From positions 248,001 through 312,000 of the forward strand of contig OY282386.1 of assembly GCA_958295945.1 (NCBI GenBank): a stretch of 64,000 bases of DNA, given 5' to 3'. The translations under genes were made by a program, and so were the position numbers. This stretch comes from Candidatus Poribacteria bacterium (GTDB lineage: Bacteria > Poribacteria > WGA-4E > WGA-3G). Below the pieces are notes generated by a model. The model had not been told where the DNA came from. It saw nothing but the letters and a program-made list of their open reading frames with translations, and did not search any database. Each line of letters begins with the position of its first letter. Position 1 is the first letter of the stretch. Below, piece by piece: positions 1-9,023 of the stretch.

Positions 1-32
1 ATTGTTCCGTGAATATACCAAACTCACGTAAT

Positions 33-1637
33 TTATTTCGTAAAAACTCCATCTAATGTTCTTCTAATTGCAACTTTATCAGTTTTTCCTAATCCTGTTT
101 TCGGTATCTTTTCAACAATAACAAACTTATCTGGAATCCAGAATTTAGGAAAATCCTTAGATAGGTGTTCTCTCAATATTTCTGATATATCATCGCTATC
201 CTGATCTGATATTGCAACAACTGCGATAGGTCTTTCACCCCATTTCTCATCAGAAATACCGACAACTGAACTATCCGTAACAAGTGGATGTTTCAAAAGT
301 GCTGCTTCTAATTCCATAGGAGAAATGGATTCGCCACCGCTTTTTATAAGTGATTTTGATCTGTCAACGATCTTCATGTAACCATCCTCATTGATTGTTG
401 CCAGATCCCCTGTTCGTAACCATCCGTCTTTAGTTAAACTATCATCTAATCCCTTTTTAAAATAACTGTTCGCAGTCCATGGACTTTTTACCTGCACCTC
501 TCCAACACAAATTCCATCATTAGGAAGTATACACTGGTTCTCATCAACGAGCCGTAACTGGACACCTGGAATGGGTTGACCTTGTAATGCTTTTATCTTA
601 TATTTTTCTTCATCAGATAGTTTCTGATGTTTCTTTTTTAGTATAGAAAATGTTCCTGTAGGAGACATTTCTGTCATACCCCATGCATGCCTTATTTCTA
701 TATTAAGCTCTTTTTCATATATTTCAATGAGGTCCTCTGGCATCGGTTCTCCACCTACAATTATTCGTTGTAGAGAAGGAACATCATTCTTTCTTTTCAG
801 TAATTCAGGTATTAGTTTTTTCCAGAGTGTTGGGACACCTGCAGCAACAGTAACTTTGGTTTCTGCGATGAGATCAATAATATGTTGATTGATTGGATCG
901 GTTAATACGAGGTCAGCACCAACAAACATAGCAGCGTAATGTAGTCCCCATCCCATTGCATGATACAATGGTACGAGTGGCATCACAACATCTGCTTCTG
1001 TTAGACCAAATACATCAGCTTGATTGACAGCCAAAGTATGTAATAACATTGAACGGTGTGTATAGAGAACTCCTTTTGGTTCACCATTTGTACCACTTGT
1101 ATAACATAATGCCATTGCCATATTTTCGTCTTGGATATCTGTGGTGTAATTATCTCTTGCATTAGTTAACAACTTTTCATATTCACATGATAGTTCATTT
1201 TGCGAATTCTGTAAGTTGAATACGATAGAATATATACCTTCTATTTGATTGCACAAGTTGACGTATTTGTCATAGATCATTCCATCAACAAATATGATTT
1301 TGTCATCTGCTTCTCTGATAATCTTTGAAAGTTGAACAGGTGAGAGTTTAATGTTGAGTGGATGGATAACTGAACCCGATATTGGAATAGCAAAACAAAG
1401 TTCTAAGTGTTGGTGATTGTTGGATGAAAAAGTGCCTATAACTTCTCCTTGTTGTATACCTAATTGTGTGATTGCATCTGCTAATTTCATTGTGCGGGAA
1501 TACAGGTTAGAATAAGTATAGTTGTGTATCTTTCCATCTGGTGAAAGTGAATAGACATACTTTTCACCGTGTATCTGATTAGCGTGTTCAATTATTAGTG
1601 TTATCGAAAGAGGATTGTCCATCATTGTGCCAAACAT
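33..1637 (-). CDS. AMP-dependent acyl-CoA synthetase (long/medium-chain fatty acid-CoA ligase family)
   Basis: Activates a carboxylic acid with ATP and then forms the CoA thioester; the exact acid cannot be told. The 534-residue product has the full adenylate-forming fold: the P-loop-like motif YTSGTNGEPKG at 179-189, WGMTE at 319-323, the hinge TGD at 409-411, and the catalytic C-terminal lysine in GLGKTDK (K518). Its length is normal for the family. There is no signal peptide, so it is probably cytosolic. The gene lies alone on the minus strand, divergent from the deaminase gene. The start is uncertain because several Met codons lie near the N-terminus and no strong ribosome site is visible. 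Confidence 0.9.
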   Translation of the reverse strand: MFGTMMDNPLSITLIIEHANQIHGEKYVYSLSPDGKIHNYTYSNLYSRTMKLADAITQLGIQQGEVIGTFSSNNHQHLELCFAIPISGSVIHPLNIKLSPVQLSKIIREADDKIIFVDGMIYDKYVNLCNQIEGIYSIVFNLQNSQNELSCEYEKLLTNARDNYTTDIQDENMAMALCYTSGTNGEPKGVLYTHRSMLLHTLAVNQADVFGLTEADVVMPLVPLYHAMGWGLHYAAMFVGADLVLTDPINQHIIDLIAETKVTVAAGVPTLWKKLIPELLKRKNDVPSLQRIIVGGEPMPEDLIEIYEKELNIEIRHAWGMTEMSPTGTFSILKKKHQKLSDEEKYKIKALQGQPIPGVQLRLVDENQCILPNDGICVGEVQVKSPWTANSYFKKGLDDSLTKDGWLRTGDLATINEDGYMKIVDRSKSLIKSGGESISPMELEAALLKHPLVTDSSVVGISDEKWGERPIAVVAISDQDSDDISEILREHLSKDFPKFWIPDKFVIVEKIPKTGLGKTDKVAIRRTLDGVFTK

Positions 1638-1790
1638 TTGTCAGTGTTATCCCACAATACAATGTATGATTTGTCTTTATTCAATAGAAATAATACTATT
1701 CATCAAAAAGTGTTTTTAGTTTAGCATACATTTTGAGATTCGTGCTACAATAAAATGAGTATAGGTGGATTTTGAATGATATGAATTGAT

Positions 1791-2774
1791 ATGAAAGAAA
1801 TAGGTTTTATTACTGCATTATCAACAAATAATCTTGATGCTATAAGGGCAGCACCTAAAACAGATGTCCATTCTCACGCTTTTCTAAGCACAAGATTGCG
1901 GAATTTGGAAAAATGGTTAGGACATTCTGTGCCGAGACCTCCTCATAGGATGAATGGACTTGAGGGGATGATGGAATATATTCTCGCAGTTTTAGTACCT
2001 CTCCAGAAATCCCGTGAAGGTTTTGAATTTGTTTCAGCATCAGGAGTAAACGATGCCATAGAGGATGGTGTGGTCTACCTTGAAATGAGTTTTGATATTA
2101 TGATGACAAGGTTTTATCCCGATGGATTAGTGGGTGTAAAAACGTATATTGAGGGGTTAGTAGATAGATTTAAACCACAAGTAAACTTACGACCTGAACT
2201 CGGTATTCCACGGACACATGTTAGCGATGCAAGCCTCATGAAGTTTGCGCATGAAGCTGTGGAATTAGGCGTTTTTAAGTCGATTGATCTGTATAGCTTT
2301 GAAGAGGCATGCACTCCTGAAGAAGTAAAACCTTTATATGATGCGGCGCGCGCAGCTGGAATGAAACTCAAAGCACATGTCGGTGAATTTGGAGGTGCAG
2401 AAGAGATACGGAGAACAATTGAATTGCTTGAGTTAGACGAGGTGCAACACGGTATCGCTGCAGCAGAATCGGTTGAAGTGATGCAATGGTTATCTCAGCA
2501 TCAGATACAATTAAATGTGTGTCCCACGAGTAACGTGATGCTGAGTGCAGTTCCTAACCTTGCTTCTCATCCTATTCGGATCCTGTATGATAATGGCGTG
2601 ACAGTCACTATAAATACTGACGATCTGATTATCTTTGGTCAAAGTGTATCTGAGGAATACCTGAATCTTTATACAGCAGGGGTATTCAGTGCAAAAGAGT
2701 TAAACGATATTCGGTTAGCATCGCTATCTAAAGCAGAAAATAATACTCGGGTTAGAAACCCCTCCTACAAATAA
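1791..2774 (+). CDS. Adenosine deaminase family protein
   Basis: Predicted zinc-dependent deaminase of adenosine or a related purine or aminofutalosine-type substrate. The 327 residues carry the amidohydrolase metal set: HSH (H27, H29), HVGE (H196, E199), QHG (H220), CPTSN at 244-248 and TDD (D277, D278). Length matches the family. The ribosome site is weak, so the start is provisional. The dioxygenase gene begins 30 bp downstream on the same strand, so the two are probably co-transcribed. Whether the substrate is adenosine itself is inference. Confidence 0.85.
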   Translation: MKEIGFITALSTNNLDAIRAAPKTDVHSHAFLSTRLRNLEKWLGHSVPRPPHRMNGLEGMMEYILAVLVPLQKSREGFEFVSASGVNDAIEDGVVYLEMSFDIMMTRFYPDGLVGVKTYIEGLVDRFKPQVNLRPELGIPRTHVSDASLMKFAHEAVELGVFKSIDLYSFEEACTPEEVKPLYDAARAAGMKLKAHVGEFGGAEEIRRTIELLELDEVQHGIAAAESVEVMQWLSQHQIQLNVCPTSNVMLSAVPNLASHPIRILYDNGVTVTINTDDLIIFGQSVSEEYLNLYTAGVFSAKELNDIRLASLSKAENNTRVRNPSYK

Positions 2775-2804
2775 TAGTAACTTATGATATGATAGAGGAG
2801 ATAT

Positions 2805-3572
2805 ATGAAACTTAGTTTACAAGAGGTAGAAACATTCAAGAGTGAAGGGTATCTCAAGATAAATGAACGAGTTATTGATGACAATCATCTCACTGTGCTG
2901 CGTGAACATTATGACACGCTTTTTGCAGAGAGAAGAGGTACTGCTGGAAAAGGAATGAGAAACCTTGCAGTTGTTGATAGTTCGGAGAATGATGATGCTG
3001 AGGACCGAACTGAAGAGATGTTGCAGATTATGGAGATGTGGCGATTAGATGAGGAGTATCAAAAGCTGCTCTACCACAAACCGTTATTAGATATAGTAGA
3101 TAGTTTAATTGGAACCGAAATCCAGTTATTTCATGATCAGGCACTCTATAAACCTGCATATCATGGTGGAGAAGTTTTTTGGCATCAGGACAACGCATAT
3201 TGGCAATGCGATCCACCGAATCTTGTGAGTATCTGGATTGCACTTGATGATGCGGATGAAGAAAACGGATGTATGAACGTAATTCCTGGAAGTCATTTAG
3301 AAGGATTAACCTCTCACGGACGTGCTAAGTCAGAAAAGGGTGAATTACCTGCGTTATTGGAGGTCGATGCAGATGAGACTCGTGCTGTTGCGGTTCCAGT
3401 CAAAGCGGGATATGTCATGGTACATCACTGTATGACACTTCATCAAACAAATTCGAACAGATCACCACGAGACAGACGTGCAATGGTCATCCATTACATG
3501 TCAACTGGCACACGAAATCGTGAAGGAGTGGTGATGGATGACCATTTAACACTTCGTAGTAAGTTGACCTAA
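2805..3572 (+). CDS. Phytanoyl-CoA dioxygenase (PhyH) family protein, copy 1
   Basis: Fe(II)/2-oxoglutarate-dependent oxygenase fold. The facial-triad HxD is in WHQDN (H127, D129). The distal His is H213 in TLHQTN, followed by the arginine cluster R222-R225 expected to bind 2-oxoglutarate. The product has 255 residues, and GAGGAGA precedes the ATG. It follows the deaminase gene and converges on a LamG gene. Family members hydroxylate diverse small molecules, so the substrate is unknown. Two more family members lie at 37.6 and 49 kb; all three differ clearly in sequence. Confidence 0.88.
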   Translation: MKLSLQEVETFKSEGYLKINERVIDDNHLTVLREHYDTLFAERRGTAGKGMRNLAVVDSSENDDAEDRTEEMLQIMEMWRLDEEYQKLLYHKPLLDIVDSLIGTEIQLFHDQALYKPAYHGGEVFWHQDNAYWQCDPPNLVSIWIALDDADEENGCMNVIPGSHLEGLTSHGRAKSEKGELPALLEVDADETRAVAVPVKAGYVMVHHCMTLHQTNSNRSPRDRRAMVIHYMSTGTRNREGVVMDDHLTLRSKLT

Positions 3573-3588
3573 ACTGGTTTGTATTGTA

Positions 3589-4386
3589 TTAATAACCTTT
3601 AATTTTTGACCAGGTAGTTGTAAGTTTCCCCGCTGGTTCAATATCAGCCGTCTGTTCTAATCCTTGATTCATAAGTGTATCCAAATCATTTTCGGATAAA
3701 ACTGTATTGAAAATAACAAAGTCGTCAACTATACCTGAGAAAAACTCACCCCATTGCGCATGTTGTCCAGTTTCAAGATAAATACCGAATAGGAATGGTT
3801 TGTCTGTTAGTGGGTTCCGCCCTAAGTTTGCTGCGGTAACTCCGGAACCAATTTGTTTAGCGTCTAGATATATTCCAAATTCTTCCCCATCATAGGTGGC
3901 AGCAACATGGTGCCATTCAGTATCAGGATTCCAAGCAGCATCTATATAGTGAAGCGATCCACCTGGATTATGTGTGTGGTGTCTGATCATATTACCATCC
4001 CACCAAAAACCGGGTGCCCAATCATCTTTTGTTACGACAGCCATGCCTCCTGCAGGAACTTTACTTAATTTGTACCAAAATGCAATGGTGTGTTCCGCAC
4101 CAACGTTCAGTGATTCGTGGTGATCGATTTCAACATAATCATCAGTTCCATCAAGTTGCAAAGCCTTACCAAACTTACCATTGACCCATTCTGCTCCACC
4201 GTGGATTGTCCCGCTATTGTCATTCGCAGAGGAATCTTGGACGGTATTTCCGTTGCCTTCATCAAAAAGCAATATCGTAACGCTATCTTCAATATCAATT
4301 GCACTAAGACTTATGTTAACAAACATAACACAAAAAATCATGATACTGACATATAATAGTGGAGATTTTGTAATAGTAGTATTCAT
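3589..4386 (-). CDS. Secreted LamG-domain (concanavalin A-like) protein with C-terminal W-motif tag
   Basis: Extracellular carbohydrate- or protein-binding candidate. The start is set by AGGAGG at 4396-4401, nine bases before the ATG at 4386; a longer frame lacks such a site. The 265-residue product begins with a signal peptide (hydrophobic run ending near LSA). One LamG/Laminin_G_3 jelly-roll fills most of the rest, including a W-H-H-V-A-A-T-Y-D-G strand and IDLYLDA-like elements. It ends in KLTTTWSKIK plus GY. The same ending occurs in three other secreted proteins of the window. No catalytic residues are seen. Confidence 0.82.
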   Translation of the reverse strand: MNTTITKSPLLYVSIMIFCVMFVNISLSAIDIEDSVTILLFDEGNGNTVQDSSANDNSGTIHGGAEWVNGKFGKALQLDGTDDYVEIDHHESLNVGAEHTIAFWYKLSKVPAGGMAVVTKDDWAPGFWWDGNMIRHHTHNPGGSLHYIDAAWNPDTEWHHVAATYDGEEFGIYLDAKQIGSGVTAANLGRNPLTDKPFLFGIYLETGQHAQWGEFFSGIVDDFVIFNTVLSENDLDTLMNQGLEQTADIEPAGKLTTTWSKIKGY

Positions 4387-4505
4387 CTGATTATTCCTCC
4401 TTAATATTATCAAAAGATTAAGCTTGTTTTCTTATTGTTAAATTTATGTGTTGAGTTTCAGTTTGTATTTATAGTGGAATGGACAATTAATAGGACACGT
4501 CTCAG

Positions 4506-4527
4506 AGGGCGAGGAAACCTTGCCCCT
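4506..4527. repeat. REP-like imperfect hairpin (GGGCGAGG/CCTTGCCCC)
   Basis: AGGGCGAGG (4506-4514) pairs imperfectly with CCTTGCCCCT (4518-4527) and is followed by ACGG. It is G+C-rich in an AT-rich gap and resembles the short palindromic repeats common between genes here. The rest of the gap 4387-4776 shows no convincing gene; the frames there look like chance openings. Confidence 0.4.
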
Positions 4528-4707
4528 ACGGGACTTGTGGTACTTGCAAGTGCATTGAAATGTCTTCTTAATTCTAAACTTTACTATAGATACAAAAGAT
4601 GCACAAGAATTTTCATGAATTCAGGAGTGGATATCCTGATCTTATCAGTTATACATTTTTCTGTCAAGTTAAATTTATGAATAATTAAAACTTACTCAAC
4701 TTTCAAC

Positions 4708-4736
4708 TTGACATCTGATATTCAGTGTGATAAGTT
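4708..4736 (+). promoter_or_regulatory. Putative sigma70-type promoter of the ABM-domain gene
   Basis: TTGACA at 4708-4713, a 17-bp spacer, then TAAGTT at 4731-4736. It reads towards the ABM-domain gene, whose start is 40 bp downstream. The -10 is poor and no other signal supports it. Confidence 0.4.
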
Positions 4737-4776
4737 AGATTCTATCCTTAACTATACTCATTTAATGGAGAAAAAC

Positions 4777-5097
4777 ATGTTTGTAATTATTGCCCCAATT
4801 CAGATAAAAGAAGGTAAACGTGAAGAATTTATAGAAGCGATGTTAGACGATGCTCGGGGTTCAGTTCGTGATGAACCGGGTTGTTTGAGATTTGATGTGA
4901 TTCAAGATGGTTCTGATGAAAATCGGATTTGGCTTTATGAGGTGTATTTAGATGAGGATGCATTCAAAGCACATTTGGAAACACCACACTTTATCAAGTG
5001 GCGTGATACCGTTAAGGATTGGTTTGCTGAGAACGAATATAAAGGTGCTGGTGGTGGAAGTCACACAATATACCCACCTGATGATGATTGGAAGTAG
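4777..5097 (+). CDS. Antibiotic biosynthesis monooxygenase (ABM) domain protein, YgiN/LsrG-like
   Basis: Small ferredoxin-like alpha/beta-barrel monooxygenase or isomerase. The start at 4777 is chosen because GGAG (4767-4770) lies six bases before it, giving 106 residues, the usual size. It begins MFVIIAPIQIKEG and contains EPGCLRFDV and LYEVYLDEDAFKAH, the typical ABM strand-helix pattern with a conserved E-V-Y and a C-terminal H-F-x-x-W. Substrate unknown; these proteins often act on quinones or small aldehydes. It precedes the second LamG gene by 67 bp. Confidence 0.8.
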   Translation: MFVIIAPIQIKEGKREEFIEAMLDDARGSVRDEPGCLRFDVIQDGSDENRIWLYEVYLDEDAFKAHLETPHFIKWRDTVKDWFAENEYKGAGGGSHTIYPPDDDWK

Positions 5098-5164
5098 GTT
5101 CTTTTTTTAATGAATACACTATCCATCAGAAGTCTCTTCAGATATATTGACAGGGAGAATTGAA

Positions 5165-5935
5165 ATGGAAAGAATATTAATTTTTGTTCTGTGTACGACA
5201 CTTATATTTACATTTTCTTCTGTTGTTGAAGCAATTAAGGACGATGCAATGGTACTTTATCTGTCGTTTGATGAGGGTAAGGGGAATGATGTAGAAGATC
5301 TTAGTGGCAAAAGTAATGATGGTGCTCTTGAAGGTGATGTTAAATGGATGCATAACGGCAAAATAAGATCAGCAGTGTATTTTGATGAACAAGTTCAACA
5401 AGGCGTAGTTGCAGTCAAAGCGTCAAATAGTTTGGCGATTACCAAGAGTTTTACGATGGAAGTATGGATATACCCACAGAGCGTTGGTGAATATCGCAAT
5501 GTACGTGGACAGGCAGATCCTCATACATATTATTTGAGTCTGCATCAAGGCAAACCTTCAGTATGGATTGGAAGTGTTGGCGCAGGTGGACGCACCTGGA
5601 ATAGTGCAAAAAACATAATTTCACAGAATAGATGGTCGCACGTTGCCGCTGTCTACGAGTTCAATAAAGAACTTCGGATTTATATAAACGGTGAACTTGA
5701 CGAAACACACAAGTTGGAAGGAGAGATTCCTGTTTCTCAAGCAGACCACTGGTTTGGTAATCGGTTAGATGGCGCATGGCCTTATAAGGGTATGCTTGAT
5801 GAATTTGTTATCTATAACCGTGTTCTGACGAAAACTGAGATCAAGCAGGATATGGATCAGGTTCTGAGTGTGTCTCCTTTAGAGAAAGCAGCAACGACTT
5901 GGGGGATGCTCAAGAGAGATAGAAATGTTGACTGA
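5165..5935 (+). CDS. Secreted LamG-domain protein 2 with C-terminal W-motif tag
   Basis: The start at ATG 5165 is supported by GGGAG at 5153-5157. A signal peptide (hydrophobic run ending around SSVVEA) is followed by one LamG/Laminin_G_3 domain opening with LYLSFDEGKGNDVEDLSG and containing a W-S-H-V-A-A-V-Y strand. The product is 256 residues and ends KAATTWGMLK plus RDRNVD, matching the tag of the LamG protein at 3.6-4.4 kb. The next gene starts inside it with an 11-bp overlap, implying translational coupling. Ligand unknown. Confidence 0.82.
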   Translation: MERILIFVLCTTLIFTFSSVVEAIKDDAMVLYLSFDEGKGNDVEDLSGKSNDGALEGDVKWMHNGKIRSAVYFDEQVQQGVVAVKASNSLAITKSFTMEVWIYPQSVGEYRNVRGQADPHTYYLSLHQGKPSVWIGSVGAGGRTWNSAKNIISQNRWSHVAAVYEFNKELRIYINGELDETHKLEGEIPVSQADHWFGNRLDGAWPYKGMLDEFVIYNRVLTKTEIKQDMDQVLSVSPLEKAATTWGMLKRDRNVD

Positions 5936-6638
5936 ACTGACACCGCATCTATTTACTTGGTCTGAAATTCACGGAGCATCGCGGAATCAAGCATATCACT
6001 GGAATAGTTTTTTCGTGCATGACGAGAGCATCAGTATCCGAGTATTGATAGATCCGTTACCACTATCAGAAAGTGAGATTCAGTGGCTTGATAATATTGG
6101 CGGTCCAACACATTTAATACTGACTTGTACCTATCATGAAAGATGTCTGAGGAAATTCAAACAGAAATGGGGATGTGAGGTATTACTACATGAAAAACAG
6201 GCGCCAGAAGCTGAATTTGCATTTGATAATACATTTGCTGACAGAGATGTGCTTTGGGATTTCATTGAAGTTGTGCGTGTTCCAGATGTCCGCCATTGTG
6301 AGGAGGTTAGTTTCTATTTAAGACCTTTCGGAGGTACATTCATCTGTGGTGATCTGCTCAGTGGTGGTAGAAAAGACAAAGGCATTCCAGATGGAAAAAT
6401 TGGAATTAACGCACCTGAATATCTGGTAAATATCAACAAAGCACGTTTCTCACTAAGAATATTGCTACATTTTGAGTTTGATCTAATGTGTTTCGGTCAT
6501 GGATCACCGGTTGTCAGTGGTGCTAAGGATGTTTTGAGACACTTTATTGAATGTGATACAACGTGGAAAGACCTGGTTCAAAAACGCGAAGAAGGTTTTC
6601 TTTTAAATCCTGAACTTAAGAAGCTGCACTACAAATAA
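5925..6638 (+). CDS. Metallo-beta-lactamase-fold-like protein with degenerate metal motif
   Basis: The 237-residue product resembles the beta-lactamase/glyoxalase II fold. It has a buried strand LILTCTYHER where active enzymes have HxHxDH, a later CGDLL strand with an acidic residue, and a C-terminal CFGHGSP resembling the last metal-His motif. The first two metal histidines seem to be missing, so it may bind one metal or be non-catalytic. Its ATG lies inside the LamG gene. No signal peptide is seen, although its coupled partner is secreted. Fold assignment is moderate. Confidence 0.6.
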   Translation: MLTELTPHLFTWSEIHGASRNQAYHWNSFFVHDESISIRVLIDPLPLSESEIQWLDNIGGPTHLILTCTYHERCLRKFKQKWGCEVLLHEKQAPEAEFAFDNTFADRDVLWDFIEVVRVPDVRHCEEVSFYLRPFGGTFICGDLLSGGRKDKGIPDGKIGINAPEYLVNINKARFSLRILLHFEFDLMCFGHGSPVVSGAKDVLRHFIECDTTWKDLVQKREEGFLLNPELKKLHYK

Positions 6639-6741
6639 TAGCAGGACACTCCTAACATTGGCTGTAGAAACACTAAAGATCACACGATAACGACCCAAGT
6701 TGCCACCTATTTTGCCAATGTTCTTGTAGTAAGAGTTTCTT

Positions 6742-6772
6742 ACACTGTTGAATGCCTAATCACATTCAGTGT
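6742..6772. terminator. Hairpin downstream of the beta-lactamase-fold gene
   Basis: ACACT...GAATG (6742-6754) pairs with CATTCAGTGT (6763-6772) with a small bulge. There is no clear T-run, so it may be a terminator or an RNA-stabilising stem. The gap 6639-6910 holds nothing else recognisable. Confidence 0.35.
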
Positions 6773-6910
6773 TGATTTGGAGCTATAGCAAAAAATATCA
6801 GATCAAATGACATACCTTGCATTTATAATTAAAAACAGTTCTGTTTACTTAAGATTTTGTAAGTAGCAACTTATGTAACAGGACTCAATATTAAGTAAGG
6901 AGTAATATTA

Positions 6911-7708
6911 ATGAGCAAGTTAAGATTCGCATGCCATCTAATTCAGTTTGGCGGTGAGCAGAGAGATAATCCCGAAAAAGTATTGCATGAAGTTGCGGAG
7001 GCTAGTTGGGAAGGTGTGGAAAGTGTTCCTATTGATGGTCCAGTAAATCTGATTGAAATGGCAACACTTGCACGTAGTTTGGGGTTACACATCGTCAACG
7101 CAGGTGGTGCTGGACTTGATAGAGTTAGGTTCAACGTAACACTTGGAAATTACGCAGCAGAGGTACCCGCACTGCGACGTAGTGAATGGGGTGGTGCTGA
7201 TCCAAGTGATAGTGATATAGAAAATGGTGCGCGAACACTTGATGATATTCTTGCATATTGTGATGCACATCAAATCAAAGGATTCCATCACGCACATCTT
7301 GGCACATTGATTGAGACGGTTGAAGATGCAGAACGGTTATTATCCGTTGCTCCAAGCCTTTGGTTACTGTATGACACAGGTCACATGCTTGCAGCAGGCA
7401 GCGATCCGATGAAGGTCTTTGATAGTGAACTCTTACGCAATCGAATTGGACATGTACATCTCAAAGACTGTCATGCAGATGACCCCGATTCATGGAATTA
7501 TAGAACCCAACGTTTTGGTGAAAAGGCGCGCTTCGCAGAACTTGGTGCAGGTAATCTTGGACTTGATGTTAAAGCAGTGCTTGAAGGACTTGAATCTGTT
7601 CAATATGATGGATGGGTTTCAGTAGAACTGGATCGACCATATCCTCCACGTCCACCGGCTGAAGCTGCGAAAGTAAATCGAGAATATCTGCGGAGTTTAG
7701 GTTATTGA
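6911..7708 (+). CDS. Sugar phosphate isomerase/epimerase (AP endonuclease 2-type TIM barrel)
   Basis: The 265 residues match the xylose isomerase-like TIM-barrel family, which isomerises or epimerises sugars, inositols or keto-acids using a divalent metal. Visible elements are the strand GFHHAHLGT (about 118-126), WLLYDTGHMLAAG (aspartate and histidine metal ligands), GHVHLKDCH and, near the end, GWVSVELDRPYPP (metal Glu). TAAGGAG precedes the ATG. The AAA ATPase gene starts 17 bp after its stop, so it may share a transcript with the ATPase cassette, though no functional link is obvious. Confidence 0.8.
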   Translation: MSKLRFACHLIQFGGEQRDNPEKVLHEVAEASWEGVESVPIDGPVNLIEMATLARSLGLHIVNAGGAGLDRVRFNVTLGNYAAEVPALRRSEWGGADPSDSDIENGARTLDDILAYCDAHQIKGFHHAHLGTLIETVEDAERLLSVAPSLWLLYDTGHMLAAGSDPMKVFDSELLRNRIGHVHLKDCHADDPDSWNYRTQRFGEKARFAELGAGNLGLDVKAVLEGLESVQYDGWVSVELDRPYPPRPPAEAAKVNREYLRSLGY

Positions 7709-7724
7709 TCTAAGGTATGCTAAC

Positions 7725-9023
7725 ATGTTAAAACGTATCAAAATTCAAGGATACAAATCACTTGTGGATCTTGATTTAAAATTAGAACCACTATGTGTAC
7801 TTGTAGGTCCCAACGCATCAGGCAAAAGCAATTTTCTTGATGCGTTGCAACTGTTATCACAGTTGGCAACCTGCCATACATTAGAAGAAGCATTTGACCC
7901 ACCATATCGTGGTCATCCCTTGGAATCATTTACTTTTGGAGATGAAGGAATCAAGAGTATTCTGAAAAAGGAGAAAGTTTCTTTCAGTATAGAAGTAGAT
8001 GTTAACCTTTCCGATACTGTTATTGAGACAGTCAATAAACGTATTCAGGAATTAAGGGAAACCACAAAGAATGCTCAAAATGACAAGAAACCTGTTAACG
8101 AGAAATATTTGCGGTATCGTATTGAGATTGAGATGTTACCAGAGCAAGGATTTATCAGGGTGGCTGATGAATATCTTGCAGCACTTAGTGCAAATGGAGA
8201 ACCTAAAAGAAACAGAAAACCATTTTTAGAACGGATTCGGAACAGGCTACACTTGCGAATGGAGGGACAATCACATCCACTCTACTATGAACGTTATCTT
8301 GACTACAGTATTCTTTCTCGGCCACATTATCCACCACATTATCCACATTTAACAGCTATGCAGCAAGAGTTGGCAAACTGGTTAACATTCTACCTTGAAC
8401 CGAGAGAGCAAATGAGGCAGCCAAATCCTGTAAAGGCAGTTCACGATATAGGATCCATGGGTGAGGACATCGCTGCCTTTCTAAATACACTGAAAGCTCA
8501 AAACAAACGACAGTTTGAGTCGGTAGAAAAGTCACTGAATGCAATGATTCCATCCATTACTGGTATTGAGGTAAGTGTAAATGACTTAGGTGAAGTTGAA
8601 TTGGATATTCGTGAAGGTGAAAAACACATTTCCGCAAGAGTATTATCTGAAGGAACACTGAGGATATTAGGATTATTAGCAATGGTCGGATCTGAAGATC
8701 CACCAACCTTGATAGGATTTGAAGAACCGGAGAATGGGATTCATCCAGTCAGGATTAAGCGAATTGCACGGTTTTTGGAAGCCCGTATGTTACTTGAAGA
8801 TATTCAATTCCTTGTCACAACCCATTCATCCCTTCTTCCAGATCTCATACCACCCGAATCTCTATTTGTTTGTCGTAAAGTAGATGGCAAAACAGAAATT
8901 GAACCATTTACAATGATGAATGTCGGTCCCTTATGGAAAAGGTCTGATATTAAGATAGCGTTGGATAGTGAAAACTCATTATCTCCATCAGAACGTATCT
9001 TACGGGGAGATTTTGATGCGTAA
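7725..9023 (+). CDS. AAA/ABC-type ATPase (RecF/SMC-like, OLD-family style)
   Basis: 432 residues with a RecF-like opening (IKIQGYKSLVDLDL), Walker A GPNASGKSN at 28-36, a helical insert of about 200 residues, an ABC signature LSEGT at 307-311, Walker B with GFEEPE at 331-336, and a switch histidine in TTHSS at about 367. This is the AAA_21/AAA_15 layout seen in OLD, PARIS AriA, RloA and Septu ATPases. No nuclease domain is fused. The next gene overlaps by 8 bp and encodes a TOPRIM-like protein, so the two probably form a two-subunit system. A defence role is inferred from architecture only. Confidence 0.85.
   Translation: MLKRIKIQGYKSLVDLDLKLEPLCVLVGPNASGKSNFLDALQLLSQLATCHTLEEAFDPPYRGHPLESFTFGDEGIKSILKKEKVSFSIEVDVNLSDTVIETVNKRIQELRETTKNAQNDKKPVNEKYLRYRIEIEMLPEQGFIRVADEYLAALSANGEPKRNRKPFLERIRNRLHLRMEGQSHPLYYERYLDYSILSRPHYPPHYPHLTAMQQELANWLTFYLEPREQMRQPNPVKAVHDIGSMGEDIAAFLNTLKAQNKRQFESVEKSLNAMIPSITGIEVSVNDLGEVELDIREGEKHISARVLSEGTLRILGLLAMVGSEDPPTLIGFEEPENGIHPVRIKRIARFLEARMLLEDIQFLVTTHSSLLPDLIPPESLFVCRKVDGKTEIEPFTMMNVGPLWKRSDIKIALDSENSLSPSERILRGDFDA

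Noticed and set aside
4435-4680. An 81-residue open frame on the plus strand.
   Set aside because: No ribosome site, crosses a G+C-rich hairpin, and has no protein-like pattern; treated as chance.
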